From Vesta saturnalis (Eukaryota; Arthropoda; Insecta; Coleoptera; Lampyridae), in NCBI GenBank assembly GCA_036346205.1, contig JARFJB010000400.1, positions 1,206,001 through 1,270,000 on the forward strand: a DNA stretch of 64,000 nucleotides, given 5' to 3'. Below the pieces are notes generated by a model. The model made no database searches and had not been told where the DNA came from. It saw nothing but the letters and a program-made list of their open reading frames with translations. Numbering within the stretch: position 1 is the first letter of the stretch; the number at the start of each line of letters is the position of its first letter. The position numbers were made by a program, and so were the translations under genes. This document shows, in pieces, positions 1-9,420 of this stretch.

Positions 1-560
1 TTGGGTTTATTTAATAGAAATAATACACGTCATTGGACTCAAGAGAATCTTAGAAATATGAGGGAAAGTTTATACTAGGAACGATTTGCTTTTAATGTTT
101 GATTGACGGTTCTTGGCACAAACATTGTTGGACCTATCATTTTTGACTGACCAATAACTGGTGAACGATATTTACAGTTTTTGCAAACTCATGTTGAAGA
201 TTTCTTGGACGAACTGCCTTTAAATACCTATTCATCCAATAAATTTTCAACAAGATGGGCCTCCGCCACAATAACAGTAGAATTGTGGTAAATTATTTGA
301 ATAAAAGGTTCGGACAAAATTGGATGGAGGCAAAGGGGCCAATCCGAAGGCCTCCGACGTCACCGGATCTTACGCCAGTGGAATCTCAAAGAAAAAGTTT
401 ATAAAGCGCGGCTGACCACTAGGGAAGACTTGAAAATGAGAGTTAGATTAGGAATAAATGATATTAATGAACTGCAGTTAGGTGATGTACTTCAAGGTAG
501 TATTAGAAGAATTGGACTATGCGTGGAAAATAATGGTCAACGTTTTGAAAATTTGTAAAC
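1..560 (+). pseudogene. Decayed DD41D-like mariner transposase, C-terminal part
   Basis: Remnant of a DDE transposase of the Tc1/mariner (IS630) superfamily, the enzyme that cuts and rejoins element ends at TA sites. Conceptual translation in shifting frames gives family-typical blocks: a GERYLQFLQTHVEDFLDEL stretch near 150-220, an FQQDG block with the second catalytic Asp near 250, and a GPIRRPPTSPDLTPVE block near 335-385 holding the third catalytic site. Stops and single-base shifts break every frame, for example just after FQQDGPPP. The N-terminal helix-turn-helix region and the left terminal repeat would lie outside the window. The same block order recurs in seven or more elements here. 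Family identity is secure. The subfamily rests on similarity to better preserved copies near 36 kb and 46 kb. Confidence 0.8.
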
Positions 561-1105
561 TCCAAAATGGCTAAATAGGATTATTTGTGTTTATTATTTT
601 TTAATATGTTGTTTAGTGGTCAAAATTGTGTTTTAAGTTGTTTTCTTTAATTTTAAGCCACAGGCTACTAAATATTTTTGTTGGCAAGGTATTGTTAAAT
701 AAAAAATTTTTAATTTAGGACTAGTGTGTTTATTCATGTGATTAAGTTTAGTTTTGTTTTTTTTTGTAGTAATATAAAAAAAATGCATTGTAGAACGGTA
801 TTCGAACCCACGGTACGTCAGAGATTATGGAGTTCGAATTCTGTTAGAGTATACCTTTTTCCTAATACTCATTCTTTCGATAAATCTGTTGAGTCAGAAA
901 TAAAATATTAATTAATGTTGTTAATTTATAATGTCCAAATTCTATAACAGTTTTAATTAAAAACATAAGATATGGCTTAAGATTGAATTGTATTGAGTAA
1001 AGCTGAAGGATAAATAAATAATTTACACGTGGCTGAAATTTAAAATTGATGTGTTCATCTTAGTTTTAATGATATCGGGAATTTAGCTTAGCTTAAATTT
1101 GAAAA
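561..1105. other. AT-rich stretch without recognised gene
   Basis: No reading frame resembles a known family. The first part may be the 3' flank of the transposase remnant to its left, but no matching terminal repeat is available inside the window. A short segment at 795-815 resembles a tRNA T-arm on the minus strand, without the rest of a tRNA. Confidence 0.5.
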
Positions 1106-1560
1106 TTACACAAAGCCTCTGCAGCTACTGATTAGAGCGAAATAAATGAGAAACACAACATTGTGTACCAGGGATCTTTTAATATCGCAGCGGAGTAAGC
1201 AGTAGTCGCAGATACAATTCAAATTATAGCCAACTTTACGAAATACAATAGAATGATTTTCAGTAGCCATTTTAAAAGCAAATGCCATTTTGGTATACAT
1301 GGTTGAAAATAGAAATTTAAGAGGAATCAGATGGTGTTAAAAATATACGGGTGTCATTTAAAATAAGACAGTATTAGTAAGTTGAACCGTGTGCCGCCAT
1401 TAGACTGAAGGTGTTTGCTGGTCGCTGCAAGTACTTGACGTTTTAAGAAATCGTTATTTGCGTGTCCCAGTCTATTCATATGGCCGGCTGTATCATTATA
1501 CCATAAGGTACAACCTAAATGAGAGCTCTTGATCACCCTTCCATAATTTAGTAACGTTTC
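1106..1560 (-). pseudogene. Polinton/Maverick major capsid-like protein, N-terminal half (relic)
   Basis: Minus-strand relic similar to the N-terminal part of the Polinton (Maverick) double-jelly-roll major capsid protein, often annotated in insects as F54H12.2-like. The best block is read from 1536 down to 1354 and contains WYNDTAGHMNRLGHANNDF followed by FLKRQVLAA; the YNDTAGHM box is characteristic of this family. Weaker continuation with several breaks runs to about 1106. Capsid proteins of Polintons are thought to build virus-like particles around the element's DNA. The piece lies opposite in orientation to the C-terminal piece at 1852-2250, so the gene was inverted internally or these are two different copies. 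No intact frame remains. Confidence is moderate because only one motif is strong. Confidence 0.6.
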
Positions 1561-1851
1561 GGTATATGAGCGCTAGGTATAGGTGTTGTTTAGTTGCGAC
1601 ACCATCTTCTGATTTAAGTAAGCCTCCGTCTATAAGAAAAGCGAATACATCCAATTGTTTACCGGTGCTACAACATCCGTGTCATATAGGTAAGAATTGC
1701 ACTAACGAGACTGTAGTTAATGCGAAAGGGTAGTTAGATGGGGTATTACAATAACCTTGAGAGAAATAAGATGTAAAGGTCATTGATGTATGCACCGAAA
1801 TGTCTGTGTCCTATTTAAGCTAGATTTCGCTTCTATATTATTTTACATACA

Positions 1852-2250
1852 ATGTCTGTCTGTATGCCTTATCAGAAATACCTTCACTATTTTTTAATTT
1901 TCGAGTTTTTTACCGATAAAGGGCCTTTCTCGCCTCTCTCCAATGGTTTATATGTAAGGGCGTATCACACCCTATTCTCCGGTACAGGTATTCATTTTTT
2001 GAATGAGGACAACGATATATCGAGAAACGATTACCCTAACGGCTACTGTTTAATGGCCTTCGACCTAACTCCTGACTTGTCTGCAAGCGCTAGCACTCAC
2101 TGGAAATTGGTTAGAAACGGCTCCCTTCGCATGGAAGTCGGCTTTGGAGAAGCTATCGTTGAAACCGTTAACCGTTTGGTGTACGCCGAATTCGATAACG
2201 TGATCGGCATCGATAAAAATCGGAATGTCGTTGTGGATTTTACCTGTTAA
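1852..2250 (+). pseudogene. Polinton/Maverick major capsid-like protein, C-terminal fragment
   Basis: This 132-residue open frame matches the C-terminal third of the Polinton major capsid protein. Recognisable blocks are YVRAYHTLFSGTGIHFLNE, the stretch around DYPNGYCLMAFDLTPDLSA, and a terminal segment with VYAEFDNVIGIDKN, where the family also ends. The first 35 or so residues are unlike the family, so the apparent ATG at 1852 is unlikely to be the original start. The full family protein is several times longer. The fragment is followed at 2690 by a protease relic on the same strand, which fits the clustered virion genes of Polintons. Whether the open frame survives by chance or by recent decay cannot be told from one copy. 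Confidence 0.75.
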
Positions 2251-2259
2251 AAGGGACAA

Positions 2260-2600
2260 TTCTAGATCACAAGCCTCAGTGTACAGCAATAGTTGAAATA
2301 AGATGGTTAGTGCTGATGCTGATAAAGTCACCTCGAAATTATTTAGAGGATAAATATCACGGGCTGAAATGACGGTCCGGGTATGTGCCCTACAACGATT
2401 TCCAAGAGGAGCTGATGAGAACTCTGCTGCCGTTTAACAAAATTCACGTTAAGGGCAGTGAAAAACGGCAGTTTTTAAGGTTCCTTAACACACCAATACT
2501 AAACTTGAATGAGATTGGTTGTTCGTCGATTAAAAAATTGAAAAATGAAGCAAAGGTTTACAGTTGTTGAAACCATAACATCGAGGAACCTATGCATGCG
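2260..2600 (+). pseudogene. Unassigned fragment between Polinton genes
   Basis: A 61-residue frame at 2385-2570 lies between the capsid fragment and the protease relic on the same strand. It is lysine- and leucine-rich with no motif I recognise. Position suggests it is either the degraded start of the protease gene or another small Polinton gene, but the sequence alone does not decide. Codons upstream of 2385 are interrupted by stops. Confidence 0.3.
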
Positions 2601-2689
2601 CTGGAAAACGCATTACTATTTCAAGATTGGGCGCATACCAACTCCAAAGATGTATGCGGTACAAGTGTTGTAATATTTGAAATCGATCC

Positions 2690-3060
2690 CCAACCACAAG
2701 AATGTGTTTCGACTTGTATGTGCTTCTAATCAGTTACCGAGACACGCACCTAGATCGTGTGCAATTATTGTAAACGAACCAGACCAGCATTAGACTGCTA
2801 TCTACATTGACGAGAATGGTAACGGGGAGTATTTTGACCCCTTTGGGCGACCCCCGCTGGATTACCATTTACGTTTCCTTGAGAAGAATTCTAGATGGTT
2901 CCGTTACAACAAACGGCGCTGCAAGATTACCATTCAGATGTGTGTGGACTTTACACATTAATGTTTTTGTGTTTTAGACTAAATAATAATTTACCAGTGG
3001 TTGATTTTGTGAATAAGTTTTTCACTACATGTTTAGTTATAAATGATGAGATAATCAAAT
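2690..3060 (+). pseudogene. Polinton cysteine protease (adenovirus maturation-protease fold), relic
   Basis: Conceptual translation from about 2700 gives SNQLPRHAPRSCAIIVNEP, then TAIYIDENGNGEYFDPFGR, then a shifted frame with YHSDVCGLYTLMFLC. This is the block order of the Polinton protease, related to adenovirus maturation proteases: a His before the TAIY strand, an acidic residue in FDPFG, and the nucleophile Cys in VCGLY. Two clear breaks are visible. The codon after the His, normally Trp, is TAG near 2795, and a frameshift separates the FDPFG block from the cysteine block near 2925. The enzyme would process capsid proteins during particle maturation. It sits just downstream of a capsid fragment, as in complete Polintons. 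No DNA polymerase B, retroviral-like integrase or packaging ATPase of a Polinton is present nearby. Confidence 0.72.
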
Positions 3061-3239
3061 TCCCTGTATAATGATTGTTTTTCAACCATTCTACTCTGAT
3101 AAATAAAAGCGTTTTTTAGAAATTTGGCTGTTTTAATTAAGAGATTTCCATAACAAGAACTGAAAGAGGCAATAGAGGAAATAGAGGGAGAGGTGCACAC
3201 GATCAATTTCTATGACAAAAAACATAAATTAGTCCATAT

Positions 3240-4290
3240 ACTACTAGATGACAACACAAACAAATTCAAATTTAGCGCCAAGAGGGCCACGACGAGAGGG
3301 CGCAGGCCCTAACACAAGTTCCTATACCTATCTTACAAATTAGCATTAAGCCCCCTTATTATTAGAATACTATTTCCAATCAAGGTGACCACGACAAAAG
3401 GGCGCAGACCCTAACACCTGACTTCAATGTAAAATAAATATGTTGTAGTTATTGTTACTTAATTACTCATTTATTTTAAAGTAATTTTTGCATGTATAAT
3501 ACGGAGGGTTGACTTCAAGGTGAAATGTGAAATCGCTAGACATAAATAAATTCATGTTAACTTAGAAAAAATTTCAAGGTCGCCTCTTCTATGAGATATC
3601 AATAATACAGTTTAACCATTTTCATTCATATTTAATTAATTAGTTAATTTTTAGACTTACCTTGTGTTATATTAATAGACGTAAATAAATACATGTTAAC
3701 TTAAAGATTCCAAGACCGACCGCTCCTATAAAATTTCAACAATACAGGGTCATTTCAAAATTTCACCCATTTCTATGCATGAATCCTCCATTTTATGTTG
3801 AAGGTGGCTTTTTACAAGCTCGAGGTCATTATTCAGATAAATTTGAGCTAACACTTAAATTCAACCTTATGAATTTTTTGTTGCGCTACTGTAATAATTT
3901 TAATAACGTTTTTTAGGATAATTATGCAGTCTCTTTACTCATTACGAAGAATAAAATCGTACAACAAAAACAGTTATCCTTACCAGAATGACACTTAAGT
4001 TTCATGTTAGATAGATAGAAATAAACAACTTTAAAAAATATCAAGGCCATCTGCTTTTATAAGGTATCAATAATACGATTAAATCGTTTTTATTCATTTT
4101 ATTAAGCGTTTTTTGTTATGAACGAATAAGTTCATATTTAATTTTAGTCTTACATTACGCTATCTATTAGAATACTATTTCCCGCCAGGGGGGCCAGACA
4201 AAAGGGCGTAAACCCTAATACAAGTTCCTATAGCTGTCTTATAAGTTAGCATTAGGGCTCCTTATTAGAAGACAAAAAATTCACTAGGCC
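3240..4290. repeat. Local dispersed/tandem repeat family with gggcgc boxes
   Basis: Several sub-repeats recur. One type is a box around AAAAGGGCGCAGACCCTAAC, present near 3283-3315, 3385-3415 and 4185-4215, followed twice by a TTAGCATTA(A/G)G segment (3340, 4245). Another begins near 3537, 3676 and 4015 with a TAGA(C/T)(A/G)(T/G)AAATAA-type start, then CATGTTAACTTA, TATAA and TCAATAATAC blocks. Copies are 65-85% alike by eye. Related sequence also occurs at 40620-40900. No coding content is visible. The unit may be a decayed non-autonomous element or a local satellite. Confidence 0.6.
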
Positions 4291-4299
4291 AACTCCAAG

Positions 4300-5079
4300 A
4301 CCAGACTTGAGGTCAACCTCAAGGTCAAAAAATACGTCCCCAACGTGGGCGACCTTCCCAAGGTCAAAAAGTTAAAGTTAAACTATCCGTGTACTTATTT
4401 ATGTTTGCTGGTTTTCGCATTTGCAATGGGACTCCTTATATCAAAACTTTCATTATTTAAATTTATATATAAGTATATACTTATCGAAATGTGTAAGGTT
4501 TGTACAATATAAATTATAATGCTCGATTAAACAAAGCTCAAAAGCCAAGTAGTTATTATTAATTTTCAAATTTGCGTAAGACATTAAACTGACAAGCCTT
4601 AAAATCAACATCCTTGTTTTTTAAGAAAAAAGTAAAATAAACAAGTTTATACTTGTAAATATTTTAGAACAGCTGTTAACATTAGAAAAACAAACCTTGT
4701 ATAAAACGCATTAATTTGAATTGAATGTAATTTAAAAATTGATTAGCTGAGAGTTTTTCTCATTCTCAGTTGTCGATCAATGTTATCTTTGTCTATTAAT
4801 TGTGAAACTGGTTCTTTTACTTACATCATATAGCAGCAATTAATTTCCCAAAACCAAAAATTCGTACTCATGAATAGGTATGCAAGAACCAATGGCTTTA
4901 CACACATTACTGCTACTATTATATAATATACCTTTGTGTAACAAGTATACAAAATTAATTTTAGTTTTGTGTAAACTCGTCTGTGGAAAAGTATTCTCAG
5001 ATTATTAGTACAATTTGAATTGTTGAGAGGAACATTAAGGCGAATCAGAATAGAATCGATATGGAAATTTTGTTGCACA
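4300..5079. other. AT-rich non-coding stretch; AAGGTCA-type boxes at its left edge
   Basis: No supported gene. At 4319-4327 there is an exact TCAAGGTCA, and at 4351-4366 an inverted repeat GACCTT-CCC-AAGGTC; both look like orphan nuclear-receptor half sites. The remainder, including a possible 85-residue minus-strand frame at 4821-5078, shows no recognisable family. Confidence 0.35.
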
Positions 5080-5572
5080 AATGGAAGCGTCAGTTGTTTA
5101 TGGTGGAAGTATTTTGATTAATAAATTTAGTAAAGATCTCATTTTGACATGACAAGATGAATATACCCTGGATGAAGAAAACCTACGAATTCAGGTCAGT
5201 ATATTAATTTGTATTCAAACCATTCTTTTAACCAGAAAGTCAATAATATTTTAACATTAAAACACAGAATTGAAAAAATTAGTGAACCGGACTTTTTAAT
5301 TAAAAATAAAAATGGGCCAATAAAGATATTTCTTAATGATGGATATCCTAAACCATTATTAAATAAACTTATTTTCAGCCATCAGCTCAATTTTCAAAAA
5401 CCAGAAAAAATTGTAGAGGAAACTGTCTTTTATTAACCACTTAACACCACTTTTCACAAAAATTCTTAAACAACCTTACATTTTCATAGCAAACTCGTAT
5501 GATAAATCTGTTGGAAACTTACTCACTAAACTAAAAAATAAAACTCCACAATTACTCTCTAGTATTATAGTA
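5080..5572 (+). pseudogene. Penelope-like element, region between RT and GIY-YIG domains (broken by insertions)
   Basis: Translation shows the linker that joins reverse transcriptase to the GIY-YIG endonuclease in Penelope-like elements. The visible blocks are YTLDEENLRIQV (with breaks), NNILTLKHRIEKISEPDF, and a later segment with SYDKSVGNLLTKLKNKTPQ that ends in LLSSIIVYS at the junction near 5570. A frame of 75 residues at 5209-5436 covers the central part; a stop follows and the match continues in another frame. The reading matches break off exactly where the mariner-type element at 5573 starts and resume near 8078, so two DNA transposons split this copy. No RT core precedes it here, so the copy is 5' truncated. 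Confidence 0.7.
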
Positions 5573-6653
5573 TACAGTGAGTCCCAGAAGTTATGTGTAA
5601 ATTCATTTGAAGTTCAAGGGTCTAGTTTTTGGAGAAACGCTCGGACATGTTGATTTTTATTTTTGACTGCAGTTTTGTTAGTGGTAAAATTTTGTATATA
5701 GGGTGGCCCAAAAACTAGTTACGACCACCAACTTGATTTTGTCAAATGGAAACACCTGTTATCTATTTCATTTTCTGAATCTGCTTTGAATTCTGAGTAA
5801 ATCTCATGTACCATATCCTATACCTATACTCAACAGATCTCGAGATATTTAGGCAAAAAGATAAAACTATCAAGAACACTTGCAAAATAATCTATCCAAG
5901 GGGATCCATAAACATTAGGTTTTTTTTTTTATTTCGTTGTGTATGTCAATTTATTTCTGACGTCGAATTTCAACAGTTGTCCTTTCCGAAATGGTAGATT
6001 TTTGGATGTAACATTTCCTAATAGGTGGATAGGAAGGAGAGGACCTATCGAATGGCCTGCTAGGTCACCCGACCTAAACCCATTGGATATCTTTCTGTGG
6101 GGTTATCTCAAATCAAAGGTATGTGTTGACAGTCCAAACAATCTGAAGATATTGAAAGAAAAAATCAGAAGAGAAGTGTGTGCCATAACTCCAGAAGTAG
6201 TTCAAAAAGCGCAAAGAGAGTTTATTCATCGCCTTGGCTATTGTCAAGCCTCAAATGGTGCACATTTTAACATTTGATTTGATTTGTTGTGTTTTTTGAA
6301 TAAATTGTTCCTTTTGACAGAAAACAAAGGCCGCCTTCCTTGATACGGTCTTAATTGTGATACGTTCAAATGTAAATTCCTCGAGATCTGTTGGCTTTAG
6401 TTATAGAACATGGTACATGAGATTTACTCAGAACTCAAAGCAGATTCAGAAAATGAAATAAAACACAGGTGTTTCCATTTGACAAAATCAAGTTGGTGGT
6501 CGTAACTTATTTTTGGGCAACTCTATATACAAAAGTTTACCACAAAAAAAACCGCAATCAAAAATAAAAATCGACGTGTCCGAGCGTTTCTTCAAGAACT
6601 AGACCCTTGAACTTTAAATGAATTTAGACATAACTTCTGGAACTCACTGTGTA
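5571..6653. mobile_element. Mariner-type element with ~270 bp terminal inverted repeats
   Basis: The segment 5573-5850 and the reverse complement of 6375-6651 are clearly similar over about 270 bases, starting with CAGTGAGTYCCAGAAGTTAT just inside the ends. TA dinucleotides flank both ends (5571-5572 and 6652-6653), the expected Tc1/mariner target duplication. Only about 500 bases lie between the arms, holding just the C-terminal end of a transposase, so the element is an internally deleted, non-autonomous copy. It is inserted into the PLE gene fragment on its left. Confidence 0.85.
5990..6277 (+). pseudogene. Transposase C-terminal fragment (DD41D-like)
   Basis: About 95 residues of the C-terminal end of an IS630/Tc1-mariner transposase. 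The block FPNRWIGRRGPIEWPARSPD followed by LNPLDIFLWGYLKSKV carries the third catalytic Asp (in NPLD) and the LWG turn; the tail ends with HRLGYCQASNGAHFNI, the family-typical C-terminus. The first two catalytic Asp residues and the DNA-binding half are missing because of the internal deletion, so it cannot be active. The frame is open through this part, which suggests a fairly young deletion derivative. Confidence 0.85.
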
Positions 6654-6684
6654 ATATTCAATGTCAATGTAATTTTACATATCG

Positions 6685-8085
6685 GTTGCCCATAAAGATT
6701 TAACATTGATTTTAACATTTTCTTGAATTCCTACACGCCAATTCGGCATACAGAAAATATTTTGGTACCAATGGAATGAGAAAATTATTGTGCATCGAAT
6801 ATCAAGGATTCAAGTATTTTCATCCACTTTAATGAAAAATTCTAATTTAAAATTTTTTATGTTTTTAAATATGAGTTGCCATGATTTATATTTTTAAATA
6901 TGAGTTGCCATGATTTCTAAAACAGTTAACAATTGTAGTCGAATTAATTTGTTATTTCTTGACATCAACTGATACAGAAGCTGGAGGTGGTTAGTATTTA
7001 TTATTATTAGAATTGTTTTTTGCAAAAATTTAAATAATACGATTGTAATACAGGTAATCGAAGGAATGTTGGGGCGAATGCCACTGAATTGGAAAAACGT
7101 GTTTTAGGTATGATAAGTATCCACCCAACATACAGCACCATGAATTAAATGCGTTAAAGTCAGCGTTATATCAGATACTACAAAAACACCTATATCATCC
7201 ATACAAACCCTAATGTTATAAGGAGATATTTCAAGCTGATGAGGAAAGTATAGTTATGTATTGCGAAGAGATGGTTTACGAACGAATGCACTTTTACGTT
7301 AAACAATGAACCTAACGTGCAAAACACTCCATACTGGCCTCAAGAAAACCCAAGGATCAATTTATCTACAATAAGAACTCAATACTCCAAAAAATTTATA
7401 TTTGGGCTGAAATTTTTAATAATAAAATTATCGGCCCATTTGACATTAATGGAAATTTAAATGCTGAAACTTATTTAGAACTTTTAGTGAATGAGGTAGG
7501 TCTTGCTTTGGAAGAAGTTGCAAGAGAAAATCAGCAGATCTGGTTTCAACACGACGGTATAGATGCCATAAATTATTTAAATGATACCTAATGATCCAAA
7601 TCATTGGATTGGCAGAGGTGGTACCACAAACTGGCCAGCCAGATCTCCTGATTAGCACCTTGCGACTTTTTCCTGTGGGGCCACCCTAAAAGTAAGATTT
7701 ATAAAAAACGCCACCCAAATATTAATTCTTCGAGGGAAGCAATCGTTGCAGAGTGTGGGTTAATAAACGAAAGGCAGTTGTTTAATGTTTGAAATTCATT
7801 TTATAACAGGCTTGGATATTGTTTATGGCAGAATGGAGGGTTATTTGAATACATATTATAAATTTTTATTTTAGAACACTCCTATCATAATGTGTATTAG
7901 CAATTCCTTCATAGTGTGTGTAATAAAATTAGAATTTTTCAATAAAAATCGATGAAAATAATTTAATTTTTGATGTCATTCGATGGGTAATAATTTTCTC
8001 ATTCCATTGATACAAAAATATTTTCTGTAGGCCGAATTTACGAGCAGGACCACAAAATGTTAAAATGAATGTTAAATTCCGATGG
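6685..8085. mobile_element. Second mariner-type element, inverted repeats ~115-160 bp
   Basis: The left arm around 6690-6850 matches the reverse complement of about 7925-8085. A strong core reads ACAGAAAATATTT, then CAATGGAATGAGAAAATTATT. Inside is one decayed transposase. The element begins within 40 bases of the end of its neighbour at 6653, so two related elements landed almost side by side in the same PLE. Exact ends and target duplication are uncertain because the flanks are degenerate. Confidence 0.75.
7080..7850 (+). pseudogene. Mariner-type transposase, heavily mutated
   Basis: Broken DDE transposase. Readable blocks, in shifting frames, are LEKRVLGMI (first helix-turn-helix linker), YIWAEIFNNKIIGPFDINGN near 7400-7460, LEEVARENQQIWFQHDG near 7505-7560 with the second catalytic Asp, and WIGRGGTTNWPARSPD near 7605-7650. 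The region after SPD contains a stop in place of the usual catalytic context, and the first Asp block (family ILWSDE) is not recognisable. Order and spacing match the other elements in this window. It is carried by the inverted repeats at 6685 and 8085 and is not functional. Confidence 0.8.
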
Positions 8086-8400
8086 CATGGTTTGGACACC
8101 CGGTATAGAGGACAAACTAGCCAATGGTTACGTTCCCGTCTAACTCAACACCGTAGTGACGCCAAAATTGGTAAAAAGTTTTGTGTTCTATCGACTCATC
8201 TTCGCACCACATCTTATACAGCAAATTTTGAAGAAACCAAAATACTAAAAGTGTAGTCAAACTATGAAAAAATATTATTCTTAGAGTCATACCATATTAA
8301 TAAAAAACAAAACACTTTAAATAATACACAAGACATTGATAACCTTAACAAGATTTATTCTTATTTATATCATTTTAATCCACAATGAAATCTAGTTAAC
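8078..8400 (+). pseudogene. Penelope-like element GIY-YIG endonuclease fragment
   Basis: Continuation of the PLE gene interrupted at 5572. RYRGQTSQWLRSRLTQHRSD corresponds to the YIG half of the GIY-YIG nuclease, where Ile of YIG is replaced by Arg, followed by a conserved Arg and the segment STHLRTTSYTANFEETKIL. After a stop the match continues as NYEKILFLESYHINKK and ends near 8400 with SYLYHFNP. GIY-YIG nuclease supplies the nick that primes reverse transcription in PLEs. The substitution in the YIG motif plus stops show decay. The related 3' region with a hammerhead-like motif follows at 9170-9420. Confidence 0.78.
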
Positions 8401-8828
8401 AATATATTTGCAATGGACCTGTGATTGTAATCTTGGGTCTTACCATGATAGGACATTTCCCTGTTTATACTTTATTTATTGTTTGAATTGGATTGAGTAT
8501 GACGTTGTCAACTGAATAGTGTAGAATGCCAATGCCAACGTAACGATTTTGGTAGTTTTAGATAATTTTAGGTTTTATTAATGTTGATTTACTTTGCCTT
8601 TGTATTCGACAGACTCTTCTTTGTATTATTAATTGCAGTTAACGTTTAATCAAGCTGTTCTGTAAGTAGCAATATTTTATCAATGTTTCTAATTTTCTGC
8701 TTACTTCATATTTTAGCTTCTTGGAAATGATTTTAAATACATCGAAACGTAGAAGTGTTATCAGCAAATCATTTATTTTTAACTATATGTTTCAAACCAT
8801 TGTATCACAAAATAACTTACAACTAGTT

Positions 8829-8846
8829 ATTATATATATATATATA

Positions 8847-8923
<77 letters not shown>

Positions 8924-8931
8924 ACATTAAA
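8829..8931. repeat. (TA)n microsatellite
   Basis: Almost pure alternating TA of about 100 bases with a few interruptions, inside the PLE 3' region. Confidence 0.95.
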
Positions 8932-9169
8932 CTTTTCATTATTATTAAATTGAAATGTTAACGTGAAATCATAAAAATTTATTTCACACAAGGAAATATT
9001 GCAACAAGTACGCATGCGTTGCGTCCTTGCTAAATTACATATGTGCAGCTTGTCAAAATTCCAAACAATGATCTTTTCTTAGTAAGTACTTTAATTAAAA
9101 TTAGAATTATTATATTTATGATTACACTTGTTCATTACCTTTCCAGATATTAGTTTCTGTTTGTCATCT

Positions 9170-9420
9170 TTAGCAGTTTAATAAATTTAATATGACAGTT
9201 ATTCTCACTAAAAAAATTGTATAGTTGGCTTTATGTTTCGAAACTGTTATATTAATATCAGGCTTATGTTTATGTTTTAATTTTTCAATTTGACAATTGT
9301 TTACTCATCATTTAACAATTTTAACAAACATTCCATACTGACGAAGATAACTGCTTCGAAAAGTTTAGATTGTAAGTTTAATACACATTAACCCCAAAGA
9401 TCAGTATTTATTTACTTAGT
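9170..9420 (+). mobile_element. Penelope-like element 3' region with degenerate hammerhead-like motif
   Basis: The stretch with AGTTGGCTTTAT, a GCTTATGTTTATGTTTT block and CTGACGAAGATAACTG at 9338 closely parallels 14240-14430, the 3' region of the better preserved PLE. The hammerhead-like core here is damaged: the loop and second strand of stem II are lost, leaving CTGCTTCGAAAAG. It is probably the 3' end of the PLE copy beginning at 5080. Confidence 0.65.

Noticed and set aside
785..830. tRNA-like T-arm (GGTTCGAATACC on the minus strand)
   Set aside because: Only the T-arm resembles a tRNA; there is no acceptor stem, anticodon arm or A box at the proper distance, so no tRNA or SINE is called.
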